From NCBI GenBank assembly GCA_026770595.1, contig MU634406.1, positions 1 to 12,524 of the forward strand: a DNA stretch of 12,524 nt, written 5' to 3'. The stretch's first letter is position 1. Each line of letters opens with the position of its first letter. The position numbers were made by a program, and so were the translations under genes. Shown one piece after another: positions 1 to 6,696 of this stretch. The notes under the pieces were generated by a model. The model saw only the letters and a program-made list of their open reading frames with translations, had not been told where the DNA came from and did not search any database. Source of the stretch: Ochromonadaceae sp. CCMP2298 (lineage: Eukaryota; Sar; Synurophyceae; Ochromonadales; Ochromonadaceae).

Positions 1-1
1 A

Positions 2-1414
2 GTAGAGAGATTAGTGGACCCCAGTATGATGATACCACTAGTAAGCAGTGATACCGTCGCTGACTACCTCTATAGAGAACTCGGGGAGGATGGGGAGCTA
101 GGGCCTATACGGCGCAAGCTGCAGCTAGTGGGTAAACTGCGCCACAGTCAGTTTGGGCTGCAGGTGACGCGTACGTATACTCAGATGGTAGTACCGCGAA
201 GCCTGGTGGTGAAGTGCATCGAACAGCACCATGAGATGATGGGGCACCCGGGGCAGAGGAAGACGCTAGAGACATGCAAACTAGCGTACTACTGGCCGGA
301 CATGGTGCAGGATATAATCCAGCACTGCAGTGACTGTCATTTCTGCTCGGCTAGGAAGGATAATGTGGAGCATAAGCGCATACCCATGGAGGTGTTTGAG
401 GCACCCATGTGGCCGTGGTCGCACATACACATAGACCTCTGTACAGAGCTGCCGATCACCAGCGAGGGCTATACCACCATACTGGTAGTCAAGTGTGCTA
501 TGACGAAGTGGGTGGAGTTTGTCCCCATACGTAGCAAGGGGATGACAGACGTAGCACTGGCCCTGGCGGCTGTGCTGTCAACGTGGGGTATTCCTGATAC
601 GATTATCAGTGATAGAGGGACGGAGTTTAACAACTCGGTGCTGAACGCAGTGCGGGAGATATTCGGCTACAAGCATGTGAAAACCACGGCTATCAGCCCC
701 CAAGGCAACGGGCAGGCTGAGGCGGTGATGAAGGTTATCAAAACAACCCTCTCGTCCTTCATATCTGCCAACCAGCGGGACTGGCACCAATACCTAGGGG
801 TGCTGAAGATGAGCATTAATGGTACGGTCAATACAGTGACTGGCTACAGCCCCTATTTCCTAATGACGGGGAGGGAGATGTCATCACCGACACTAGCACG
901 CATAGAGAAGGCGCGGGAGACTGTAGATATGGATACGTACACATCGCAACTGTGCGAAGCAATGTGGTACGTCTGGGAGGGGGTCTCCGAGGGGATAACG
1001 GAGAAGGCACGAGGCCTGAGTCAGGCTCTAGGCATCATGGACGAGGACTTCAGGTCGTACGAGAGTGGAGACTATATCTTCATACGTAAGGTACCTCGGC
1101 GGTTCTATACAGATGAGAGCGAGGCGTTACGCTATCACATCACCGCTAAGCTGCAGAAGTGCAGGTATACGGGGGCACATAAGGTCATCGCCAAGGTGTC
1201 TCCTACGACGTATGTGGTCGACGTACACAATGTGCCTAGGACTATTCACGTACGTCACATGAAGCCAGCGGGGAGATTTTCAGTTGTACAGAAGATGCGC
1301 ATACGAGCACAAGAGCGCCGGCGTGGGGAGCGACGGAGGCACGGAGTGGAGCAGGATGAACTTGCTATTAATGACGATGCCGACACAGAGGAGAGCCACA
1401 CAGGCGATGATTAA
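2..1414 (+). CDS. Retrotransposon polyprotein C-terminus: integrase (5' partial)
   Basis: The frame is open to the window edge, so this is the last ~470 residues of a longer polyprotein. It inserts the element's cDNA into the host genome. An HHCC zinc-binding domain lies at about 225-345, with the HHEMMGH pair and the CSDC pair. The RNase H-fold catalytic core follows, with Asp in 'HIDLC' (434-436), Asp in 'ISDRGTEF' (611-613) and Glu in 'GQAEA' (719-721). The last two are separated by exactly 35 residues, so this is an intact DD35E triad. Downstream, about 1070-1275 matches the small beta-barrel 'GPY/F'-like module that closes many Ty3/gypsy integrases. The tail is Arg- then Asp/Glu-rich, and no chromodomain is evident. 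The stop is TAA at 1412-1414. No frameshift or premature stop is visible. The exact clade is uncertain. Confidence 0.92.
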   Translation, partial: VERLVDPSMMIPLVSSDTVADYLYRELGEDGELGPIRRKLQLVGKLRHSQFGLQVTRTYTQMVVPRSLVVKCIEQHHEMMGHPGQRKTLETCKLAYYWPDMVQDIIQHCSDCHFCSARKDNVEHKRIPMEVFEAPMWPWSHIHIDLCTELPITSEGYTTILVVKCAMTKWVEFVPIRSKGMTDVALALAAVLSTWGIPDTIISDRGTEFNNSVLNAVREIFGYKHVKTTAISPQGNGQAEAVMKVIKTTLSSFISANQRDWHQYLGVLKMSINGTVNTVTGYSPYFLMTGREMSSPTLARIEKARETVDMDTYTSQLCEAMWYVWEGVSEGITEKARGLSQALGIMDEDFRSYESGDYIFIRKVPRRFYTDESEALRYHITAKLQKCRYTGAHKVIAKVSPTTYVVDVHNVPRTIHVRHMKPAGRFSVVQKMRIRAQERRRGERRRHGVEQDELAINDDADTEESHTGDD

Positions 1415-1520
1415 CATCAAATCCTCCATCTGCAGACAGTATTCCGAATTTTTCTTACTTTCATTTCTTACTTTTACTCTACTGCATATAAATATAGTTT
1501 TTACACCCTCCCGTTTCAGT

Positions 1521-1540
1521 GGGGGGGGGGGAGGGAGGAA
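1521..1540 (+). other. Candidate polypurine tract
   Basis: A pure-purine run (eleven G, then AGGGAGGAA) lies 106 bp after the polyprotein stop and directly before TGTAG. This is the expected layout of the plus-strand primer site at the edge of a 3' LTR. A second G-run at 1588-1602 (AGTG, G-run, ATAG) sits directly before TGTTGT and is the competing candidate. The two share the lead-in 'T(C/T)AGTGGGGGGGG', so one may be a copy of the other. Confidence 0.55.
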
Positions 1541-1743
1541 TGTAGTTTTAGGTCCCAGTTTTGACATGGGCAATAGGTGGGCTTTTAGTGGGGGGGGGAT
1601 AGTGTTGTGCGGGAACGTACGTACTCTGGGTCAGAGTACGTACTACCCCTCATTCTGTGGCTCTCTGACACCCTCTTCTCGTGTGGTGCTCTGGGACTCT
1701 CTTCTGCTGTAATATAATCACAAGTATCTAGTCTGGTACAACA
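1541..1743 (+). repeat. Candidate 3' LTR, boundaries ambiguous
   Basis: Two boundary choices fit. The first runs from TGTA (1541), directly after the longer polypurine tract, to TACA (1737-1740), giving 200 bp. The second runs from TGTTGT (1603-1608), after the second G-run, to ACAACA (1738-1743), giving 141 bp with perfect 6-bp inverted ends of the kind common in LTRs. Inside both lies a 12-bp perfect inverted repeat (1617-1628 and 1632-1643), and 'GTAATATAATC' near 1709-1719 is an AT-rich candidate signal. Only a second LTR copy would fix the ends. Confidence 0.45.
1617..1643. repeat. Perfect 12-bp inverted repeat in the LTR
   Basis: GTACGTACTCTG (1617-1628) and its exact reverse complement (1632-1643) are separated by GGT. 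It lies near the start of the candidate LTR and could be a transcript hairpin or a palindromic protein-binding site. Its function is unknown. Confidence 0.8.
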
Positions 1744-1771
1744 CTTCTTTTCACAAAATATCATTCCCAGG

Positions 1772-2175
1772 ATTGCGCCGAGCAAAAACTGCAGAGCGTC
1801 CCCCAATCCCGCATAAATAAAATCAACATATCACTTTTAGATGCAATATATTGATGTTTATCCCCTTTTTAAGATCAGTACAATACTTTACTATATAGAT
1901 TGCACATCTAGAAAGTTAGTATTCAATGGAATTTTGATCGGTTTTAAAATCTACCACCCGAACCTCACCCAAAACTATTTTTTGACGATAAGTTAATGAA
2001 ATCAAACACTAGCTCATAAGATGTGCAATCTATATGTTACGGGACTGTACTGATCTTTAAAAGGGAATAAACATCAATGTATTGCATCTAAAAGGGTTTC
2101 TGTTGATTTTATTTATGCGTAATTGACAGACGTTTCGCAGTTTTTGCTCGGCGCAATGCGCATATGCTCAGTTGA
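1772..2175. mobile_element. Non-autonomous fold-back (MITE-like) element with ~138-bp arms
   Basis: The left arm (1772-1909) and right arm (2019-2157) are inverted copies, about 85% identical by eye. The outermost 21 bp (1772-1792 and 2137-2157) and the innermost 17 bp (1893-1909 and 2019-2035) are perfect. The 109-bp centre has no coding potential. The direct repeat ATTCCCAGG occurs immediately left of the left arm (1763-1771) and again at 2176-2184. It is a candidate 9-bp target-site duplication, a length typical of Mutator-like transposons. The right copy lies 18 bp beyond the arm, so the right end has an unpaired extension or the left end has lost 18 bp. There is no transposase, so movement would depend on an enzyme supplied elsewhere. 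The family is not recognised. Confidence 0.85.
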
Positions 2176-2255
2176 ATTCCCAGGTTCCTGCCCTTTGTGC
2201 CCTAAAGTCCCCCCCCCCATATCTGCGTAGAAAATAGGTTTTTATGGTTCTAGCT

Positions 2256-2289
2256 TGTAATCTGCAAGTAAAACGATGTGCAGATTACA
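2256..2289. repeat. 11-bp perfect inverted repeat
   Basis: TGTAATCTGCA (2256-2266) and its exact reverse complement (2279-2289) are separated by 12 bp. It stands alone in AT-rich intergenic DNA about 300 bp upstream of the thioredoxin start. It could be a small hairpin or the remnant of another inverted-repeat element. Confidence 0.7.
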
Positions 2290-2461
2290 TGCTTTGATGC
2301 CGTGCTGTAAATGATGCTAAGTACTGATCCGTGCATGCTGGGGGCAGGCAGTTTTATTAAACCTTTGACGCTATATATGCGTAACCCTGAGCCAAATGAC
2401 GCCATTTGGAGTAAATTTCTGCCAAAAAAAGCAAGAGAGCCCCAGATTTTGGAACCCTTTG

Positions 2462-2490
2462 GCACTGGTGCAAAGGGCCTTTGCACTGGT
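2462..2490. promoter_or_regulatory. Palindrome flanked by a direct repeat, upstream of thioredoxin
   Basis: GTGCAAAGG, one central G, then CCTTTGCAC form a 9-bp-arm palindrome (2468-2486). GCACTGGT occurs as a direct repeat at 2462-2469 and 2483-2490, 21 bp (about two helical turns) apart. The block ends about 95 bp before the thioredoxin ATG, a plausible place for a dimeric factor-binding site. The regulatory role is inferred from position and symmetry only. Confidence 0.35.
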
Positions 2491-2585
2491 GGCAAACTGC
2501 AACCGTGGGCATTCAATCCACTCACCGAGCATTCTACCGGCAGAGACATTCTGAAGGATCCTCTATTTCGGACCCACCTTCTAGC

Positions 2586-3068
2586 ATGAACAGCCTACTC
2601 CTCTGCTCGCTGCTGCTCTGCGCCGCCGCACTCTGCGCCGCCTCCGCAACCTCTGGCCTCAGCTCCGCAGTTGTCACCTCCACCTCGCAGTTGTCTAGCT
2701 CACGCCACTGGGCATCGCGGTGGCTGGCGCTGCGTGGCGGCGGCTCGGCCACTGTGACGGACATTGCGGACGAGGAGCACTTCGACGCACAGCTCGAGGA
2801 CGCCGGAGACAAGCTCGTGGTGGTCGACTTCTCGGCCGTCTGGTGCGGGCCCTGCAAAGCCATCGCCCCCGCGTACCAGTCGCTCTCTGAGCAGTTCACG
2901 GATGTGGTCTTTCTGAAGGTGGATGTGGATGTAGCGCAGGGCGTGGCTGCCCGCTACGAGGTGATGTCCATGCCCACCTTCCTGTTCCTCAAAGGAGGCA
3001 AGGTGGTGGGTAGATTCTCGGGCGCCTCGGTGCAGAAGCTGGTCGAGACCATCGAGGAGCTGATGTAA
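2586..3068 (+). CDS. Thioredoxin with N-terminal targeting sequence
   Basis: A 160-residue single-exon protein that exchanges dithiols and disulfides on target proteins. The thioredoxin fold covers about residues 56-160. The active site is W86-C87-G88-P89-C90, complete and canonical, and the cis-proline is P130 in 'SMPTFLF'. The N-terminus is a hydrophobic signal peptide (MNSLLLCSLLLCAAALCAAS, possible cleavage after the ASA at 19-21). Residues 22-58 are rich in Ser, Thr and Arg and contain no Asp or Glu. A signal peptide followed by such a stretch resembles the bipartite presequence of proteins sent to secondary plastids, and an LRGG motif sits at 49-52. The usual aromatic residue after the ASA motif is absent (Thr instead), so an ER or secreted location remains possible. 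The chosen ATG is the one that gives the signal peptide; the frame continues 35 codons upstream without a useful Met. It resembles thioredoxin m/h-type proteins, but the exact class is uncertain. Confidence 0.93.
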   Translation: MNSLLLCSLLLCAAALCAASATSGLSSAVVTSTSQLSSSRHWASRWLALRGGGSATVTDIADEEHFDAQLEDAGDKLVVVDFSAVWCGPCKAIAPAYQSLSEQFTDVVFLKVDVDVAQGVAARYEVMSMPTFLFLKGGKVVGRFSGASVQKLVETIEELM

Positions 3069-3229
3069 CGCGACTCATCACTCGCCCCATACCGTATATC
3101 ACACGTGACATGTGACGTCACTCTTAATCCGCCACACGCCACACGCTATACCCATCTGTGCCTCTATGACTCCATAACTCTACGACTCCACGATTCCCTG
3201 CCTGTATGTATTTGAATCTCCTTCTTACG

Positions 3230-3334
3230 TGCAGAACGGGTGTGCCCCTATGTGCCCGCCCCTGGTCGAGGTAGATGTACCATTGGTATGTACCTCGGTC
3301 GGGGGTTGGCACATAGGGGCACATCCATTCTGCA
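3230..3334. repeat. Imperfect ~50-bp-arm hairpin
   Basis: The left arm (3230-3282) and right arm (3283-3334) are inverted copies. Over the outer 44 positions 37 match without gaps, including a 10-bp perfect block (3244-3253 against 3311-3320). Both ends are TGCAGAA and its complement, and almost no loop is left at the apex near 3282/3283. Size and imperfect pairing resemble a small-RNA precursor hairpin or a minimal fold-back element. No target-site duplication is obvious. A transcript has not been shown. Confidence 0.75.
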
Positions 3335-3547
3335 CACCTACACCTACACCCACAACCAGCCCCACCTACACCCACGACTCTGCCGCTGTACCACTCCACC
3401 GCTCTAGTCTACTTTCTATGACACTCACGCAGTAAGTCTAACTCAATACAATTAACGTAAGAGGATTGGGAACGGTGTAAGCACCAAAGTGCTGCTGGCT
3501 TTTTATACCCACACGTTGTGCCGGTTGGTGGTCTCTTAAGCAGATTG

Positions 3548-3634
3548 GGAGTAGGGAGTAGCAGACAGTAGTAGTGGCTACTGCCTACTACTACCTACTC
3601 CTGTCTACTACTGCCTACTCCTGTCTACTACTGC
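3548..3634. repeat. Hairpin plus 20-bp tandem duplication of a CTACT-rich sequence
   Basis: The left arm (3548-3571) pairs with 3578-3601 at 21 of 24 positions around a 6-bp loop. Overlapping the right arm, a 20-bp unit is present twice in tandem without a mismatch (3595-3614 and 3615-3634). The composition is a low-complexity CTACTGCC/GTAGT type, so simple-sequence expansion followed by inversion is a likely origin. Confidence 0.7.
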
Positions 3635-3784
3635 TTACAACTCTACTAGCAGTGCTGTCGCTGCTATTGCCCCTCTGCTGGCTGAGGCTGCTGCCTCCTC
3701 TGTCCCTTGTCCACTGTCCTCTTTTCGCTTAGGACTAATTGAGTGCAAATGGCGATAGTTACAGTAGCGTTTTAGAATGAACCG

Positions 3785-3805
3785 CTGCAGTGAACAGCAC
3801 TGCAG
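3785..3805. repeat. 8-bp perfect inverted repeat
   Basis: CTGCAGTG, a 5-bp spacer (AACAG), then CACTGCAG. It lies about 95 bp beyond the stop of the RING gene on the opposite strand, so it could form a hairpin in that gene's 3' UTR. Function unknown. Confidence 0.55.
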
Positions 3806-3899
3806 GGTGGTGTATAAAAGGTCAACACTCGAATATAATGAATCTTATTTTAATTTTATACAGATGCACTTCTAGAGTTGTCTCACTGAACAGAGTGGC

Positions 3900-4490
3900 C
3901 TATGCAGCTCGCGTGCCAAGAGAAAACGCCCGCGTGACAAGTGAAGGCACCTCATTGAGCACGTGCCCGAAACCTGCCCGAACGCCCCTAAGGAAATCTG
4001 CCAAGATGCCAGTAGCACTAGTAAAGAAAATGAGTATTGCCAGCACTGAAAATTCGTTGCGCCAGAGCACCACGTACATCAAGGCACTTCTAAAGTAGAA
4101 GGATACAGCGCAGAGTAGAAAGACACAAAATTTTACAAACAGAGGGTGCCACGTGGGTTCAGCAGCATCTGGTCTTATTTCCTCTGGGTCCTTCTGGCGT
4201 ACAGCTGCTTCTCTCTCCTTCCTTTTCTCTCTTTCCTCGATGGCTGACAGCCTCAATGCTTCTTCTTGGGCCTTCCTTTTGTCTCTTTCCTCGATGACAT
4301 CGACAAGACTACGGTTCTGGAATCCTCCACCAGGAATCATTGCTGTATTACAGTAGGGGCACCTACCATTTACAATGCGGTCTCTGCACGAACGACAAAT
4401 TGAATGTCCTTCAATGCAAACAAGAAAGGGGACCTGATCGGCAACCTCGGCACTGTATGCTTCCAAACAGATCGGACACTCCATTGCCAT
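3900..4490 (-). CDS. Membrane-anchored RING-finger protein, probable E3 ubiquitin ligase
   Basis: A 196-residue single-exon protein. Residues 5-47 form a complete C3HC4 RING: C5-x2-C8, then C25-x3-H29-x2-C32-x2-C35, then C44-x2-C47 ('CPYC'). RING domains recruit a ubiquitin-charged E2, so a ubiquitin-ligase role is expected. Residues ~63-101 are a highly charged Glu/Lys/Arg segment, likely helical or coiled-coil. Two hydrophobic stretches follow (~117-143 and ~147-166), so the protein is probably a two-pass membrane protein with the RING in the cytosol, like the small ER and mitochondrial RING ligases. The frame extends two codons further to a GTG at 4496. The ATG at 4490 is preferred: G at -3 and G at +4 give good initiation context. 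The ATG at 4484, directly before the RING, is a second choice. The gene diverges from the headpiece gene. The target and the organelle are not evident. Confidence 0.85.
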   Translation of the reverse strand: MAMECPICLEAYSAEVADQVPFLVCIEGHSICRSCRDRIVNGRCPYCNTAMIPGGGFQNRSLVDVIEERDKRKAQEEALRLSAIEEREKRKEREAAVRQKDPEEIRPDAAEPTWHPLFVKFCVFLLCAVSFYFRSALMYVVLWRNEFSVLAILIFFTSATGILADFLRGVRAGFGHVLNEVPSLVTRAFSLGTRAA

Positions 4491-4955
4491 TGCCACCGCT
4501 TCCTTGGGAAGTGAAGGGGGCTTCTGCTCACCGTGAGAGAGGGCCTTTTGTCCTCCCTTGTTGTCCCTCCCTCCTCGGTTTTTTCGTCGCCCACAGTTTT
4601 GGAAGGGTTTTGAGCGATAATTCCCACATTAAGTCAGGAAACTGGGAACCTGGGGGGGGTGAGCAAAACCTGGCATAGCCGAAGTTGGAGGCCTCGCTTT
4701 ACAGCTTTAGCTGTTTAGGGTTGGTCTGTTAACTTATGTTCCTATATGGTTCGCGCACAACGAAGCTCGGTTCATTGCAAAATCTGTGCACTGTTTGGCT
4801 CTTGAGCGCGAACAAGGCTGCGAACAAGACCCACACCCTCATTGCTCGCGATCAGAAGGCTGCGAAGCTCAGCGGGCAGACGATAGACGCGGGAGGGCAG
4901 GGTGGACCTCAAAGCGAGCTGCGAGTCCAGGACTGATTGTGGCTTAGCTCTAAGA
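4491..4955. promoter_or_regulatory. Divergent intergenic region between RING and headpiece genes
   Basis: 465 bp between two divergently oriented start codons, presumably holding both promoters and 5' UTRs. There is a G-run at 4651-4658, a short palindrome ACAGCTTTAGCTGT near 4701-4714, and a TATA-like 'CCTATATGG' near 4741-4749. An in-frame TAG at 4884-4886 precedes the headpiece ATG. I find no supported gene here. Confidence 0.5.
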
Positions 4956-6520
4956 ATGCAGTCCAAAGAATTCATCGACGCGGGTTGTACTATCCGCTTC
5001 GAGAACCTGCATGATGCGAAGCCCATCACGGTGGACGAACTGGAAGGAGTGGTTCTTAAGCCGCTCACGTACCTAACGTAAGAAGTTGTCACCCCTGCCT
5101 AGGTATCCTCCTTTCTCGCCCTTTGCTCACGTGAACTGTATGTCTTTGCATCTACCCCAGAACGAACGAAGAGCGTCTGAACCTCCTCGATGTGGTCAAG
5201 GAGCCTTATCTGTTCTCCTCCGACGACCTGGAGAAGATATTGTATGTGACAGAGTCGACGAAGACGCGCCTCGAGATGATCCACTTGGTTGGCCCCAGGC
5301 TCTTGGACCCGCACGTGAAGACGGAAAAGCTGATTGGCATGTTTCGCTTTGCGGAGGAGAAGGAGATGGTCGAGGAAGTGCTCAAGGCGCGCACGCACAC
5401 GCTGGCCAGTAAAAGCTTCTCTCCGCTGGTTGGGGGCTCGCTGCTGGACCGGGGGAGCTCTTTGTGCGGACGGGGCAGGGGCTCGCGATCTGGCAGAGGC
5501 TACGGGGGACGTATACCGGTACCTACGTTCAGCGATAGAAGCCCTCGCTCCAGTTTGACTGAGGGGGAAGGGAGAGGGGAGGAACTACCGTCGAACCTGC
5601 AGGTGGATTTCGCACCCATGCCTAGTGTGTCCACAATAACATCGCGGGACTCAGAGACTGACAGTGAGTCCTCAACGCCGCAGGGGAGCGTACGCGCAGT
5701 CGGCTCGTCTAATAACCTAGAGGGGGCAGAGGCTTTGATGGTCATCACAGCACGAGAGCCCGTGAAAAGCAGACATGTTTCACGCCGAATGGTCACGCCC
5801 ATGGTGACAACCACCGCGCCCAGCCCGCCGCCGGCTGGTGGGGACGGGGGGAGCCACGTATCCGCCATGTCCAGGAAGTTCAGTGGGTTAGACACAGGCC
5901 CACTAGTTCGACCGATTGCCACAGCCTGCACCAGCCCCAGTCCAAAGCGGATTGCCTTTTCAAAGAGCGAGTCTGACCCGGGACTCGAAAGCAAAGAGAC
6001 CCCCAAAAGCTGGAAATTGACTAGAGCCACCAGTGACCGGTGCATTTCCCCTCCACCTGCATCGGGTGCAGCTGGAAATAGTGAAAACGCGTCCAAGTGC
6101 GCCGCGGTGCTCGGCATCACCAAGGAGGATTTCCTAGCCCTCACACCTCAAGTACAAACTGGGGAGGGAGGATACACATATCTTGAAGTGGTTCGACGTA
6201 ACTACACGAAGCAGTACGAGGGCTGGGACCACCACCAGCTAGAAGAGTACATAGGCGAGGCAGAATTCGCTATAGCCCTGGGGAGGACAAAGGTACGATT
6301 CGACTCCAGTGTGCGAGGATTGTCTGTGCGCTAATCTAACCCTTGTTTGTCGACTCCATCGCCCTCCACCCTTCACCCTCCACTCTCCACCCTCTACCCT
6401 CTACCCCATACCCCATTCCCATACCGCACAACGCACACCCAACACCCCACACAGGAGGAATTCAAGGCTCAGCCTCGATGGCGTCAATCAGAGCAGAAAA
6501 AAAAGGCAATGATATTCTAG
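4956..6520 (+). CDS. DUF4476 and villin-headpiece protein, 3 exons
   Basis: Exons are 4956-5077, 5161-6292 and 6455-6520, joined by introns 5078-5160 (GTAAGA..CCCCAG) and 6293-6454 (GTACGA..CACACAG). The product has 439 residues. The ATG at 4956 is the first after the in-frame TAG at 4884 and has A at -3. Residues ~44-122 resemble DUF4476, a helical domain of unknown role (motifs 'LFSSDDLEKILYV', 'PRLLDPHVKTEKLIGMF'). Residues ~123-375 look disordered, rich in Ser, Pro and Gly, with an RG-rich patch at ~143-158. Residues ~375-439 form a villin headpiece, an F-actin-binding domain. Its hallmark core is 'EEFKAQPRWRQSEQKKKAMI' plus a terminal Phe, which lies at the protein end as in villin. That core is encoded wholly by exon 3, and both joins keep the frame. 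Without splicing, exon 2 would run to an unrelated stop at 6332-6334. A cytoskeletal adaptor role is inferred; DUF4476 assignment is by resemblance. Confidence 0.85.
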
Positions 6521-6696
6521 ACACCTGCATCCTGCTCGGGCGCATCTAGATATAAAATTGGGACTTTTTCTACCTAGAGTTTGTATATCCACTTAGACTT
6601 CCGTAAACTTAGAAAATACAAGATTGAAAGTGTATCTTCGAACTACTTAAGAACCTTTATCTCTTAACCTATCAACAGCGTACGTACAAAACATTA
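6521..6696. terminator. Convergent 3' ends of headpiece and glycosyltransferase genes
   Basis: Only 176 bp separate the two stop codons, so both 3' UTRs and polyadenylation sites must lie here or overlap. It is AT-rich. No canonical AATAAA was found for either strand, and 'TATAAAA' at 6550-6556 is the closest A-rich element for the plus gene. Confidence 0.45.

Larger units (their letters stand above)
1..1743 (+). mobile_element. 3' part of an LTR retrotransposon, Ty3/gypsy-like
   Basis: The left edge lies inside an LTR retrotransposon. In order it shows an open integrase-bearing polyprotein end (2-1414), a short non-coding stretch, G-rich polypurine tracts (1521-1540 and 1588-1602) and a candidate 3' LTR ending near 1740-1743. 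Protease, reverse transcriptase, RNase H, gag and the 5' LTR would lie outside the window. An integrase that closes the polyprotein and carries a C-terminal module with the 'YTGAHKVIAKVSPTTYVVDV' type of sequence fits Ty3/gypsy (Metaviridae) order. The uninterrupted frame suggests a fairly young insertion. The target-site duplication cannot be tested without the left end. Confidence 0.85.
2185..2585. other. Upstream region of the thioredoxin gene
   Basis: No convincing gene lies in these 400 bp; the open frames are short and show no domain. Visible structure: a C-run near 2210-2219; an 11-bp perfect inverted repeat (2256-2266 and 2279-2289, 12-bp spacer); a TATA-like 'CTATATATGC' at 2371-2380; and a 9-bp palindrome (2468-2486) about 100 bp before the thioredoxin ATG. 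It presumably holds the thioredoxin promoter and 5' UTR. Confidence 0.5.
3069..3899. other. Gene-free region with several inverted repeats
   Basis: Between the thioredoxin stop and the RING gene stop (converging genes) I see no credible coding region. It contains a 10-bp CRE-like palindrome GTGACGTCAC (3112-3121), an imperfect ~105-bp hairpin (3230-3334), a C/A-rich simple tract (3334-3375), a 24-bp-arm hairpin running into a 20-bp tandem duplication (3548-3634), and an 8-bp palindrome CTGCAGTG/CACTGCAG (3785-3805). The RING gene 3' UTR probably occupies the right end. Confidence 0.6.

Noticed and set aside
2311-2589. Plus-strand open frame of 92 codons upstream of thioredoxin
   Set aside because: No domain, spans a palindrome and a TATA-like site, and overlaps the thioredoxin start in another frame; better read as promoter and 5' UTR.
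3112-3121. CRE-like palindrome GTGACGTCAC as a functional promoter site
   Set aside because: It lies 44 bp after the thioredoxin stop, with only converging genes around and no start nearby; a 10-bp palindrome alone is not enough.
3481-3520. Small stem AGCAC/GTGCT followed by TTTTT as an RNA polymerase III gene end
   Set aside because: The stem is only 5 bp and no A box, B box or known snRNA or tRNA body could be found upstream.
3790-4098. Plus-strand open frame of 102 codons
   Set aside because: Mostly antisense to the transmembrane part of the RING gene, with no coding signature of its own.
5500-6144. Minus-strand open frame of 214 codons
   Set aside because: Antisense to the disordered Ser/Pro-rich part of the headpiece gene, with no recognisable motif; GC-rich codon bias on one strand readily opens such frames.
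6293-6334. C-terminus VRFDSSVRGLSVR of the unspliced headpiece frame
   Set aside because: It begins exactly at a GT donor, and the spliced alternative restores a full headpiece domain.
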